From: Planctomycetota bacterium
GTDB taxonomy: Bacteria; Planctomycetota; Phycisphaerae; Phycisphaerales; SM1A02
Length of the DNA stretch: 34,670 nt
Assembly (NCBI GenBank): GCA_024226535.1
Contig: JAAELP010000323.1
Coordinates: forward strand, 1-34,670
Direction: 5' to 3'
A program made the position numbers and the translations under genes. Numbering within the stretch: position 1 is the first letter of the stretch; every line of letters starts with the position of its first letter. This document shows, piece by piece, positions 1 to 9,786 of this stretch. The notes below the pieces were generated by a model, which was not told the origin of the DNA, searched no databases, and saw only the letters and a list, made by a program, of their open reading frames with translations.

Positions 1-539
1 ACATGACGCCGGCGGAGTTCGCAGCGCGGCTCCGCGAGGACGACTCCGCTCCGGCCCAAGGGGCCTGCGCTCCGTCGCCCTCGCGGGTTCAACTGGTCCC
101 GACTCTCATTGGGGCTGGTACATGATTCGGGGGGAGGTCACATTCATGCGGCGCTTCTCCACAAAGAAGAACCCCGGCCGGTGCCGGGGTCCGTGATTAC
201 GATTCGCCCTGTGTCGGGTGATACGGACGACTCGGTGCGCTCATCGTTTCCGCCATCGGCACGTCGCCTTGTTGACGTTCGAAACGGACGTCCGGTGTCC
301 GACCCCCACTACACGATACACGATAGCGTATATCGTCCCCTGAGTCGCTGCAATTTCGCGCAAGCTGTTATACGAGTTTCGGCCGTCGCTCGTTCGTGAA
401 ACGAAGTACGAAGTCGAAGTATCAAGCTGTAACGCCAGCGACGCCAGTGACTAAAGAGACTTGGGTCACCCTGAGCGGAATGCTCGTGGTTCTCGCGTAT
501 CAGACCTTGCCCGACTTGCCCAAGTACCCACCGGGCGAG
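1..539. other. Non-coding stretch downstream of nusG
   Basis: No convincing gene is seen here. The first ~120 bases are GC-rich with short open frames of no recognisable content. From about 200 to 539 the base composition is visibly more AT-rich than the rest of the window. It holds a hairpin (ACGATA at 320-325, TATCGT at 331-336), a 7-bp tandem repeat (ACGAAGT at 401-407 and 408-414, partial at 415-420), and on the minus strand a TATAAC -10-like hexamer at 372-367. A terminator lies at 161-190. The rplK-rplA-rplJ-rplL-rpoBC genes that commonly follow nusG are absent. Confidence 0.6.
161..190 (-). terminator. Rho-independent terminator on the minus strand
   Basis: An 8-bp perfect stem (ACCCCGGC at 171-178 paired with GCCGGGGT at 183-190, 4-nt loop) is followed on the minus strand by the T-rich run TCTTCTTTGT at 170-161. 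The plus-strand side has no T-run, so it should act on minus-strand transcripts, either the secE-nusG operon or a short RNA starting between nusG and this site. Confidence 0.6.
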
Positions 540-1382
540 TCACTCCGTGGCGCGCGAGATCTGCCAGTACTCCAGCTCGATCGGGGCCTGGCGTCCGAAG
601 ATCGTGACGAGCACGCGCACGAGGCCCTTGTCGGGAAGCACCTCGTCCACCGTTCCCTCGTAGCTCTCGAAGGGGCCTTCGTTGATGGTGACGTGGTCGC
701 CGGGGGCGAATTCCATCTTGACCTCGGGAAGCTCCTCGGGCTTCCGCGAGTCGAAGAGCATCTTCTCGACCTCGTGGACCGCCATCGGCGTCGGGCGCCC
801 CGCGGTGCCGACGAAGTCGCCGACGCCGGTCGTCTCCTTGATCAGGAAGAACACGTCCTGCGGGATGCGGCCGTCGGGCTCGAGCTTCATCTCGACGAAG
901 ACGTAGCCCGGGTAGAGCTTCGTCTCGGTGATGCGCGTCTTGCCTGCCTTGAGGGTCTTGGTCTTCTCCGTCGGCACCATGATGCGTCCGACGCGGGTCT
1001 GGAGGGCTTCGATCTGGATCTTGCGCAGGAGCGTGTCCCGAACGAAGTTCTCCTTGTTCGACGCCACGCGGAGGACGAACCAGTCCATGCCCTCGCGGTA
1101 CGCCGGGAGATCGGCGGCGGGATCGAACGGCTCGGTGTCGTCGTCGTCGCTGCCGGCTTTCGGCGCCGCCGGCGCGGGAGGCGTGGCTTCAGGGACGGGA
1201 GCCGCGGTCTCGGCCGGGGGCGGGGCCGGATCGCTGATCGGCGGCACGACGACCTCGGGGGTGGGGGGTTCCACGGGCTCGGCCGCGGGCGTCTCGACCA
1301 CCGGGGTCGGGCTCTCGACCGTCTCCGGCGTGCGGGGCTGCGGGGAGGTACTGAACGATGGGGTGTTGCTTGGCTCTTCCAT
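540..1382 (-). CDS. nusG: Transcription termination/antitermination factor NusG with long N-terminal extension
   Basis: NusG binds RNA polymerase through its NGN domain and couples it to Rho or ribosomes through its KOW domain. The 280-residue protein starts at the ATG right after secE (2-nt gap between the secE stop and this start). Residues 1-98 are a low-complexity Pro/Glu/Thr/Ala-rich tail ending in an acidic patch (DDDDTEPFD). The NGN domain begins at about residue 100 (DWFVLRVASNKE) and includes YPGYVFVEM and TTGVGDFVG. The C-terminal KOW domain has GPFESYEGTVDEV and IFGRQAPIELEYWQI. Typical NusG is about 180 residues, so the tail accounts for the extra length. An upstream in-frame Met would overlap secE and is rejected. 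Family assignment is secure; the role of the tail is unknown. Confidence 0.96.
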   Translation of the reverse strand: MEEPSNTPSFSTSPQPRTPETVESPTPVVETPAAEPVEPPTPEVVVPPISDPAPPPAETAAPVPEATPPAPAAPKAGSDDDDTEPFDPAADLPAYREGMDWFVLRVASNKENFVRDTLLRKIQIEALQTRVGRIMVPTEKTKTLKAGKTRITETKLYPGYVFVEMKLEPDGRIPQDVFFLIKETTGVGDFVGTAGRPTPMAVHEVEKMLFDSRKPEELPEVKMEFAPGDHVTINEGPFESYEGTVDEVLPDKGLVRVLVTIFGRQAPIELEYWQISRATE

Positions 1383-1384
1383 GA

Positions 1385-1801
1385 TTAGCCGCCCGTCGAT
1401 TCGAGCACATCGACCCACGTGAAGATCTGCTGGAAGACGCGATCGAAGCAGAAGCAGAAGATCGCGATGAAGACCGTCAGACCGATGACCACCCACGTCG
1501 ATCCGAGGATCTCTCGGCGGCTCGACCAGTTGACCTTTTTCATCTCGCCCTCGGTGGCGATCATGAAGTCGACGACGCGCGGCTTGCATCCGATCAGCCA
1601 GTACCCGAGCCAGCCCGCCACGGCGAGGAGGATCACGGATCCGGTGGCCTGGACGTACACCTGCTGGACGGTGCCGATCCGCAACTGTTCCAGCAACTGC
1701 CAAAGCCAGACGGCGCCCATGAGGACGAGCATCCCCAGCGCGATCGCGGACATCAGCCGCGTCCAGTATCCCTGGCCCTTCTTGTAGATTCCGACGGCCA
1801 T
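1385..1801 (-). CDS. secE: Preprotein translocase subunit SecE
   Basis: SecE clamps SecY in the inner-membrane Sec translocon. The 138-residue protein has three predicted membrane helices (about 17-39, 53-72 and 100-125), like the three-helix E. coli form and unlike the single-helix form of many bacteria. The conserved amphipathic region is clear: EGEMKKVNWSSRREILGSTW just before the last helix. The start chosen (MAVGIYKKGQG) has a GGGAG ribosome-binding site about 8 nt upstream; a longer open frame runs into the tRNA-Trp and is not credible. It lies between tRNA-Trp and nusG on the same strand, the classical order. Confidence 0.95.
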   Translation of the reverse strand: MAVGIYKKGQGYWTRLMSAIALGMLVLMGAVWLWQLLEQLRIGTVQQVYVQATGSVILLAVAGWLGYWLIGCKPRVVDFMIATEGEMKKVNWSSRREILGSTWVVIGLTVFIAIFCFCFDRVFQQIFTWVDVLESTGG

Positions 1802-1877
1802 CAGCGAGGCTCCCGCGGAGGTTGCGCCGTGACCGGGCGGGTCCGGCGACGTGGTTCCGATGACGTCAAGCGAGCAA

Positions 1878-1950
<73 letters not shown>

Positions 1951-1980
1951 TTCGAATCGGCGGCGCATGATCACCATGAA

Positions 1981-2007
1981 CAGGATGATCAGGATGATCA
2001 GGATGGC
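1981..2007. repeat. Three-copy 9-bp tandem repeat
   Basis: CAGGATGAT is repeated twice exactly and once as CAGGATGGC in the short gap between rpmG and tRNA-Trp. It is one of several short intergenic tandem repeats in this window, each with its own unit. Confidence 0.7.
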
Positions 2008-2021
2008 TGCGCACGATGCGA

Positions 2022-2201
2022 TCACTTGCGCTTGATCTTATGCATCGTGTGCTTGCGAAGACGGGGGCTGTACTTGCGCATCCCGTCCTTGATCTTCTCC
2101 GAGATGCCGCCCTTGACGCGCACGCTCGTTCGATAGTTGAGGTCGCCGCACTCCGTGCACTGGAGCCAGACGAACTCGCGATCGGCGGCTTTCTTGGCCA
2201 T
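2022..2201 (-). CDS. rpmG: 50S ribosomal protein L33
   Basis: This 59-residue large-subunit protein begins MAKKAADREFVWLQCTECGD and ends KYSPRLRKHTMHKIKRK, matching L33. Zinc-binding forms of L33 carry two CxxC pairs. Here the first pair is present (C15, C18), but the second, expected at the KYCPxCRKHT position, reads KYSPRLRKHT with both cysteines lost. It therefore looks like an intermediate between the zinc and zinc-free forms. The basic insertion around residues 30-42 (KGGISEKIKDGMR) is longer than in E. coli L33. It lies downstream of tuf on the same strand, followed by tRNA-Trp-secE-nusG. Confidence 0.95.
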   Translation of the reverse strand: MAKKAADREFVWLQCTECGDLNYRTSVRVKGGISEKIKDGMRKYSPRLRKHTMHKIKRK

Positions 2202-2283
2202 GGGACTCGGTCCTTTTCGATCGAACGGCGGCGAGCGGTCGCCCGTCAGTCAGGGCGACCGCCCACCACCGTTGGCTTGGGCA

Positions 2284-3483
<1,200 letters not shown>

Positions 3484-3552
3484 TGCAAGTAACTCCAAGA
3501 ATCAGTTTCGACATGAGCACCGCCGGCGGAAAGCCGGCCGCGGTCCTAGAGA

Positions 3553-3624
3553 AGCCACCGATGGGACTTGAACCCATGACCTCACCCTTACCAAGGGTGC
3601 GCTCTACCACTGAGCTACGGCGGC
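3553..3624 (-). tRNA. tRNA-Thr (GGT)
   Basis: A 72-nt cloverleaf on the minus strand: acceptor GCCGCCG/CGGTGGC (one G-T wobble), D-arm GCTC/GAGC, anticodon stem CACCC/GGGTG with loop TTGGTAA (anticodon GGT), T-arm ATGGG-TTCAAGT-CCCAT, discriminator T. CCA is not encoded. It lies ~70 bp upstream of tuf and is probably co-transcribed with it. Confidence 0.97.
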
Positions 3625-3670
3625 ACGGTGTTCCCGTCTCCGGCTCCGGGCGGAGGACGGCCATCCAACG

Positions 3671-3689
3671 AAAAAACGCCCCGAAGGGC
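3671..3689 (-). terminator. Short hairpin with T6 tract ahead of tRNA-Thr/tuf
   Basis: On the minus strand GCCC-TTCG-GGGC (3689-3678) is followed by G and six T residues (3676-3671). The UUCG loop is unusually stable but the stem is only 4 bp. It could end transcripts from the prepilin-like gene, or attenuate the tRNA-Thr/tuf transcript if that starts further upstream. Confidence 0.45.
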
Positions 3690-3706
3690 ACCGGAGCGAA
3701 CGCGAC

Positions 3707-3734
3707 AGTCTAGCCGGTTCGACGGGCCTAGCAA
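3707..3734 (-). promoter_or_regulatory. Possible promoter for tRNA-Thr-tuf
   Basis: On the minus strand TTGCTA (3734-3729) and TAGACT (3712-3707) are 16 bp apart, each matching 4 of 6 sigma-70 consensus positions. Its start point would lie only about 10 nt before the T6 hairpin at 3689-3671, so either the hairpin is an attenuator or this promoter is spurious. Confidence 0.25.
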
Positions 3735-3781
3735 GGGCTATCGACGAGATTACCGGGTCAAGTTAGAGGGGGCCCTCGCCC

Positions 3782-4672
3782 TCACCGGCTGGTCAGATCC
3801 TGGACCCGGATCTGCCGCTGGCCCTGGAGGTCGGCGAGGTCCACCCAGGCGCTCTCCTGCTGGATGTGGCCATCCAGAAAGAGCATGAGGCAGACGCCCT
3901 GGCCGCTGCTGCCGTAGCGAAAATCGACCTCGATCGTGTCCGCCTCGAGATCGGTGTCGAAGGGCTCGGGCTCGGGGGCGATGGTCTCCCCGACGAAGGA
4001 GTCCACGAGGTACATCGAGCGGGACGGGACCTTGATCTGGCCGTTCGTGAAGAACTCCCCGACCGCCGCGCCCGCCGGCCAGCCGGAGTTGAAGAAGTCG
4101 TTGGCGGCGAAGAACCCGGGATAGCCGACCTCGGCGGCGCCTGCTCCGAAGGGCTTGGGCTCGCTCGTGGGGTCCACCTCCGGCGTGTTGCGTGAGTTGG
4201 GGGCGGCGGACCGGAAGGGGTTGCGGACGGCCTTGGCCCCGATCAGGTCGTAAAGCCCGCGATCCGGCGAGTCGTGCCGGTAGTCGTTGGCGATGGTGAC
4301 CTCGGCGTCCGGGTACGTCCCCACCTCGAAGACGCTGTGGAGGATGTCCGCCCAGGTGCCCGACGACTGTTCCCCCACCTGCGGGTTGGGGTTGGAGCGG
4401 ACCTTGCCGGCGTACACGGAACTGGTGTCGGAGTCGTAATAGAAGCGGCTGGGGACGATGTGGTCGCTGTTGGCGTTGGAGTACTCGCTCATCCACAACG
4501 CGATCTGCCGCATGTTGGTCATGGACTTCGTGAGGGTCCCGCTCGACCACACGCCGGCGAGGGCCGGCAGGAGCAGGCCGAGCAGGATGATGATGATCGC
4601 GATCACCGTGAGCAGCTCCACGAGCGTGAAGCCGGCACGGGCGAGCGGGCGCGCGATGTCTCGAGTGGCCAT
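3782..4672 (-). CDS. Type II secretion/type IV pilin-like prepilin-cleavage protein
   Basis: The 296-residue protein begins with a short basic leader and a class III signal, RAG|FTLVELL, at residues 12-21. A hydrophobic helix follows to about residue 42 (TVIAIIIILLGLLLPALAG). Prepilin peptidase would cut after Gly14. The rest is a predicted extracytoplasmic domain ending in a motif with FLDGHIQQ, like the C-terminal DGH signature of the large planctomycete prepilin-like family. Such proteins are numerous per genome in planctomycetes and their substrates are mostly unknown. No secretion or pilus genes are adjacent: rho lies upstream (136-bp gap) and tRNA-Thr downstream. The start ATG gives the usual short leader. 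Confidence 0.85.
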   Translation of the reverse strand: MATRDIARPLARAGFTLVELLTVIAIIIILLGLLLPALAGVWSSGTLTKSMTNMRQIALWMSEYSNANSDHIVPSRFYYDSDTSSVYAGKVRSNPNPQVGEQSSGTWADILHSVFEVGTYPDAEVTIANDYRHDSPDRGLYDLIGAKAVRNPFRSAAPNSRNTPEVDPTSEPKPFGAGAAEVGYPGFFAANDFFNSGWPAGAAVGEFFTNGQIKVPSRSMYLVDSFVGETIAPEPEPFDTDLEADTIEVDFRYGSSGQGVCLMLFLDGHIQQESAWVDLADLQGQRQIRVQDLTSR

Positions 4673-4779
4673 GTGGGAAGGCTCCAGGGGGCGTATACGC
4701 CGCCTACACGATAGCGCTGCGCCCCCGCCGCCCGCCAGCCGGCGGCGGTTTGGCGCCCCGGACGCCCCCAGCGCCCCCC

Positions 4780-4808
4780 TTCGTGTCTCTCCGTGCCTCC
4801 GTGCCTTC

Positions 4809-4809
<1 letters not shown>
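4780..4809. repeat. Degenerate ~8-bp tandem repeat beside rho stop
   Basis: On the minus strand the region reads as repeats of CACGGAGG, CACGGAGA and CACGAAGG, lying against the rho stop codon. Imperfect units of this kind also occur at 7019-7036 and 14424-14441 in other gaps. Confidence 0.55.
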
Positions 4810-6239
<1,430 letters not shown>

Positions 6240-6402
6240 GTTGTCGTCGAACTCCTGGGGGTGTTTCCGTGCTTCCCGCGCGCACCAAGACCTATGGGGG
6301 TCGGCCGCGCGTTGCTCGGTTCATCTGCGGTTGGGGGTGGGGAAACTTGCGGTCATCGTGCAGTGGGTACGCGGGACCGCGCTGATCGGGAAAGACCCGC
6401 GG

Positions 6403-7014
6403 TTACGTCCGGCACGATTTGACGATTTCGGCGAGGACGGTTTCCACCTGGGCTTCGAGACGTCCCAGATCACCGTCGTTCTTCAATACATAATCGGCTC
6501 TCTGTTGCTTCACGTCAAGGGGAAGCTGGCAATCTTCTCGCCGGAGCAGCTCGACGCGGTCCCAGCCTCGCGACACGGTAACGCGTTCGAGACGCGTGGC
6601 GGCATCGCAATCGACGAAGATCACCGCGTCGCACATGCGATCGAGCCCCGCCTCGATGAGCAGTGGAGCATCGATCACGAAGGCGGTCTTTTCGGCGCCG
6701 GCGGCGCCGAACGTCTCGAGGCGGCGGCGCTCGATCCACGGGTGCGTCAGCGCTTCCAGCCGTCGGCGCTCGTCGGGATCGACGAAGACGATCCGGCCGA
6801 CGGCGCGCCGGTCGACCTCGCCGGCGTCGTCGAGGATCGCCTCGCCCCACCACGCGACGAGCGTGTCGCGGATCGTCTCGTCGCGAAGCGCCGCGCGGCC
6901 GTCGCGATCGGAGTCGGAGACCACGCATCCTCGTTCGATGAGCATGCGACCGACCGTGCTCTTGCCAGAGCCGATGCCGCCGGTGAGGCCGATGACGGGG
7001 CGGTGGTTCAGCAT
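6403..7014 (-). CDS. coaE: Dephospho-CoA kinase
   Basis: This enzyme phosphorylates the 3'-hydroxyl of dephospho-CoA, the last step of coenzyme A synthesis. The 203-residue length is normal for the family. The P-loop GGIGSGKS is at 12-19; SDSDR corresponds to the usual DADxx motif. LTHPWI and IDAPLLIEAGLD match the CoaA-binding lid region. No clear Shine-Dalgarno sequence precedes the ATG (the bases before it are a run of C). It sits between cysS (58-bp gap) and rho (163-bp gap), all on the minus strand. Confidence 0.95.
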   Translation of the reverse strand: MLNHRPVIGLTGGIGSGKSTVGRMLIERGCVVSDSDRDGRAALRDETIRDTLVAWWGEAILDDAGEVDRRAVGRIVFVDPDERRRLEALTHPWIERRRLETFGAAGAEKTAFVIDAPLLIEAGLDRMCDAVIFVDCDAATRLERVTVSRGWDRVELLRREDCQLPLDVKQQRADYVLKNDGDLGRLEAQVETVLAEIVKSCRT

Positions 7015-7018
7015 GGGG

Positions 7019-7036
7019 GGAAGCGACGGAGCGACG
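7019..7036. repeat. Copy 1 of an 18-bp sequence repeated at 14424-14441
   Basis: GGAAGCGACGGAGCGACG occurs exactly here, in the cysS-coaE gap, and again at 14424-14441 in the gmd-fliS gap. Internally it is a degenerate tandem of GCGACGGA, and further degenerate units continue to about 7056. Confidence 0.75.
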
Positions 7037-7072
7037 GAGCCACGATGCGACGAAGGGGTGGTGGGCCGGGCG

Positions 7073-8629
7073 CTACTGAACGACGCGTGACCATGTCGTG
7101 CCTTCCGGGCCGTCCTTGATGGCGATGCCGATGGCGAGCAGCTCGTCGCGGAGCTCGTCGGCCGTCGCCCAGTCCTTGTCCTGGCGGGCCTGGAGACGCT
7201 CGGCGATCTTCGTCTCGATGAGGGCGACGTCGACGTCCCCGTCGTCGGTCGCGGCCTCCATCTCCAGGTCGAGCACCCCGAGCACCGAGTTCATCGCGTT
7301 CAGGGCGTCGCGCTCGGCGCGGGCTGAGAACGTCTCGCGGGTGGAGCCGGCCGGGAGTCCGCCTTCGTCCACGCGGTAGACGCCGGCGGCTTCGTTGAGG
7401 GCGCCGATCGCGCCGGCGACGTTCAAGTCGTTGCCGAGAGCGGCGCGGAACGCCGGCAGCGCGCGCGTGAGCGGGCCGTCGCCGTCGGCGGGACCGTCGT
7501 CCTGGGCATCGAGCCACTTCCGGAGACGCGCCCAGCGGTCGATCTGACGCTGCGAGTCCTTGAGTCCCTGGAACGTGAAGTTCGCGTTGACGCGGTAGTG
7601 CGTCTTGATCAGCTCCAGACGCACCGCGGCCGGCGACGCGCCGCGCGCGAGCACGTCGCCGAGCGTGAAGAAGTTGCCCAGGCTCTTGGACATCTTCTCG
7701 CCCTCGACGTGGAGGAACCGCGTGTGGAACCAGTACCGCGCGAAGTGCCGCTCGCCGGAGGCGCCGCACGTCTGCGCGATCTCGCACTCGTGGTGCGGGA
7801 AGATCAGGTCCTCGCCGCCGGAGTGGATGTCGATGACACCATTGGTCTGGGCGCCGAGCAGCCGCATGGCCATCACCGAGCACTCGAGGTGCCAACCCGG
7901 GTAGCCCTCGCCCCAGGGGCTCGGCCACTTCATGAGGTGCCGCGGATCGGCCTTCCAGAGCATGAAATCGGCGGGATGCCGCTTGAGCTGCTGGGTCGAC
8001 TCGTCCACCCGCCCGCCTTGGCCGGAGCGGACCTGGTCGGGGGTGTTGCCGGAGAGCTGTCCGTAGTCGGGGAACGACTGCACGTCGTAGTACACCACGC
8101 CGTCGCTGGCGACGTAGGCGTGGCCGCGCTTGATGAGCGTGGCGACCAGCTCGATCATGGGCTCGATCAACCGCGTCGCCCGCGGCATGAGCGTCGGGTC
8201 GTCGTCGGCCTCGAAGACGAGCTTCAAGCCGAGCTTCTTCGAGTCCGCGACGAACGCGGCCGTGTAGAAGTCGGCGATCGCGTACGGGTCGGAGGGGTCG
8301 ATGTCCTCGTTACCGGGAGGCAGCGTGCCGCTCTTCTTCGCTTCGAGCAGCCGTTTGCCGGCGACCGCCATGCGATCCTCGCCTTCACCGGAGTCGTCGG
8401 TCATGTGCCCGACGTCGGTGATGTTCATCACGTGACGCACCTCGTAGCCGAACAGCTCGAGGGTGCGCCGCAACACGTCGCCGGTGAGGAACGTGCGGAA
8501 GTTGCCGATGTGCGCGAAGTCGTAGACGGTCGGGCCGCAGGAGTAGAACGTCACCCGGCGCCCGTCGGGATCGAGCGGGACGAACTCGTCGTCACGGTTG
8601 GTCAGTGTGTTGTGGAAGTGCAGGGACAT
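7073..8629 (-). CDS. cysS: Cysteinyl-tRNA synthetase
   Basis: This class Ia synthetase charges tRNA-Cys. In the 518-residue form starting MSLHFHNTLTNRDDEF, the HIGH motif is HIGN (40-43) and the KMSKS loop is at 312-316. The catalytic zinc ligands are C31 (SCGPT), C250 (LECSVM), H279 and E283 (FPHHECE). It is longer than the 461-residue E. coli enzyme, mainly through extra residues between about 100 and 215. A 72-codon in-frame extension upstream is rejected because it runs into the intergenic repeat array and has a low-complexity Asn/Pro/Ser/Asp composition. Confidence 0.97.
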   Translation of the reverse strand: MSLHFHNTLTNRDDEFVPLDPDGRRVTFYSCGPTVYDFAHIGNFRTFLTGDVLRRTLELFGYEVRHVMNITDVGHMTDDSGEGEDRMAVAGKRLLEAKKSGTLPPGNEDIDPSDPYAIADFYTAAFVADSKKLGLKLVFEADDDPTLMPRATRLIEPMIELVATLIKRGHAYVASDGVVYYDVQSFPDYGQLSGNTPDQVRSGQGGRVDESTQQLKRHPADFMLWKADPRHLMKWPSPWGEGYPGWHLECSVMAMRLLGAQTNGVIDIHSGGEDLIFPHHECEIAQTCGASGERHFARYWFHTRFLHVEGEKMSKSLGNFFTLGDVLARGASPAAVRLELIKTHYRVNANFTFQGLKDSQRQIDRWARLRKWLDAQDDGPADGDGPLTRALPAFRAALGNDLNVAGAIGALNEAAGVYRVDEGGLPAGSTRETFSARAERDALNAMNSVLGVLDLEMEAATDDGDVDVALIETKIAERLQARQDKDWATADELRDELLAIGIAIKDGPEGTTWSRVVQ

Positions 8630-8674
8630 GGGGTGTGGGCTTTGAGGGTACGGACGGGGTGGGGCAAGATTGCT

Positions 8675-8805
8675 GGGATGGCGGGGATGGCTGGGATTGC
8701 TGGGATTGCTGGGATTGCGGAGCCTGGCACCTACCCTCGCCGCGCAACTCCGATCATCCCCGCCATCCCAGCAGTCCCCGCAATCCCAGCCATCCCCGCA
8801 ATCCC
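8675..8805. repeat. Large inverted repeat built of 9-bp tandem units
   Basis: The left arm (8675-8719) is five tandem 9-bp units of the form GGGATTGCT or GGGATGGCG. The right arm (8761-8805) is five units of the reverse complement (AGCAATCCC type, with CGCCATCCC variants). A 41-bp spacer separates the arms. The element fills most of the cysS-methyltransferase gap and stops 2 bp before the methyltransferase stop codon. A transcript could form a long, imperfect stem-loop. Confidence 0.85.
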
Positions 8806-8807
8806 CC

Positions 8808-9542
8808 TCAGTCCTTCCGGCAGAGGCAGTACTGAACCGGCGCAAGACCGCGCAGCGGTCCTCGTCGCGACACGGCGTCGAGCGTGGCCGCGATCGGCGT
8901 GAACCGGTCCTGGTTGCGGGGAACGTGCGCGTGCCCCAGACGACGCACGAGCGTCAGGCCCGCCGCGTCGATCATGCGGTGAACGTCCGCGGGGCGCAGC
9001 CACCGCGAGAACACGTTCTGCCCGATCGCCTCGCCCTGGCGGTTGATGCGGCGGCCCGCCGTCCAGTAGTAGCTCCGGAGGTTCGCGTAGTTGAACAGGA
9101 TCGTCGCCCCGGGCTTCAGGACCCGGGCCAACTCGCGAAGCGCATCACCGACGCGCTCGAGGTGGTTGACGACGTTGAGCGTGATCGCGTGGTCGAACGA
9201 GGCGTCCGGTAGCGGCAACTCGTAGATGGAGCCGTTGATGTACGCCTCGATCTGGTCGCCGGCGCCCGCCGATTCGATCTTCGACCGGGCGGTCTCGAGC
9301 ATCTCCGCGGAGATATCCACGAGCGTCAGTTGATTCTCCTGCCGGGCGAGCGGGATCGAGAATCGGGCGGTGCCGGGGCCGACCTCGACGATCCGTCCCA
9401 TCCGCCAGTCGCCACAGAGCATCCGGAGGATCTTCTGCTGCGTCCGGTCGTTGAACACACCGCCTCGCGACTCCCATCGCGCCTCGTCGTAGGTGGCGCT
9501 GTCGGCGTCGTAGAAGGTGGGATTCGCTGTTTCGTCGGTCAC
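8808..9542 (-). CDS. Class I SAM-dependent methyltransferase
   Basis: The 244-residue protein has a class I methyltransferase fold. Motif I is VEVGPGTARFS (about 52-62), followed by the acidic loop LTLVDIS, then DASFDHAITLNVVNHL and a motif III-like LKPGATILFNYAN. This resembles the ubiquinone/menaquinone or small-molecule methyltransferase families (Methyltransf_11 type), but the substrate cannot be read from sequence. It diverges from the glycosyltransferase gene across a 244-bp gap, so a role in modifying a sugar or lipid carrier is possible but unproven. The start MTDETANPTFYDAD is the first Met of the open frame. Confidence 0.8.
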   Translation of the reverse strand: MTDETANPTFYDADSATYDEARWESRGGVFNDRTQQKILRMLCGDWRMGRIVEVGPGTARFSIPLARQENQLTLVDISAEMLETARSKIESAGAGDQIEAYINGSIYELPLPDASFDHAITLNVVNHLERVGDALRELARVLKPGATILFNYANLRSYYWTAGRRINRQGEAIGQNVFSRWLRPADVHRMIDAAGLTLVRRLGHAHVPRNQDRFTPIAATLDAVSRRGPLRGLAPVQYCLCRKD

Positions 9543-9764
9543 GAGCGGGTTTCCGGGGAGATCTCCGTGCCGCGTCGAACGACGCGGTCGGGGTGGAAGC
9601 GGTGGTCAGTATACGTGCGGGTGCCCCGTTCCGCCGCCGGCCCACGGGGGGCGGTCGGACCGTTATCGGCCGGCGAGGGCTCGCCCGCGCTGGGGACGTC
9701 GCGTAAGCGCCACGCACCACCGCTCCGCGGCTTCAGGGCGCGCGGGATCGAGACGACGAGCATC

Positions 9765-9786
9765 TATAATCCCGCGACCTCCCTCC
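9765..9786 (+). promoter_or_regulatory. Consensus -10 element for the glycosyltransferase gene
   Basis: A perfect TATAAT lies at 9765-9770, 16 bp ahead of the ATG at 9787. No TTGACA-like -35 is present at the usual distance. The implied leader is only about 10 nt and has no Shine-Dalgarno sequence, so the gene may be translated from a near-leaderless mRNA. Confidence 0.55.

Noticed and set aside
3-122. 40-codon plus-strand frame at the window start
   Set aside because: No ribosome-binding site, no conserved content, and low-complexity composition.
400-410. parS half-site near 400
   Set aside because: CGTGAAAC matches only the right half; the left half does not match.
8675-8805. CRISPR array
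   Set aside because: Units are 9 bp and directly joined with no unique spacers, and no cas genes are present.
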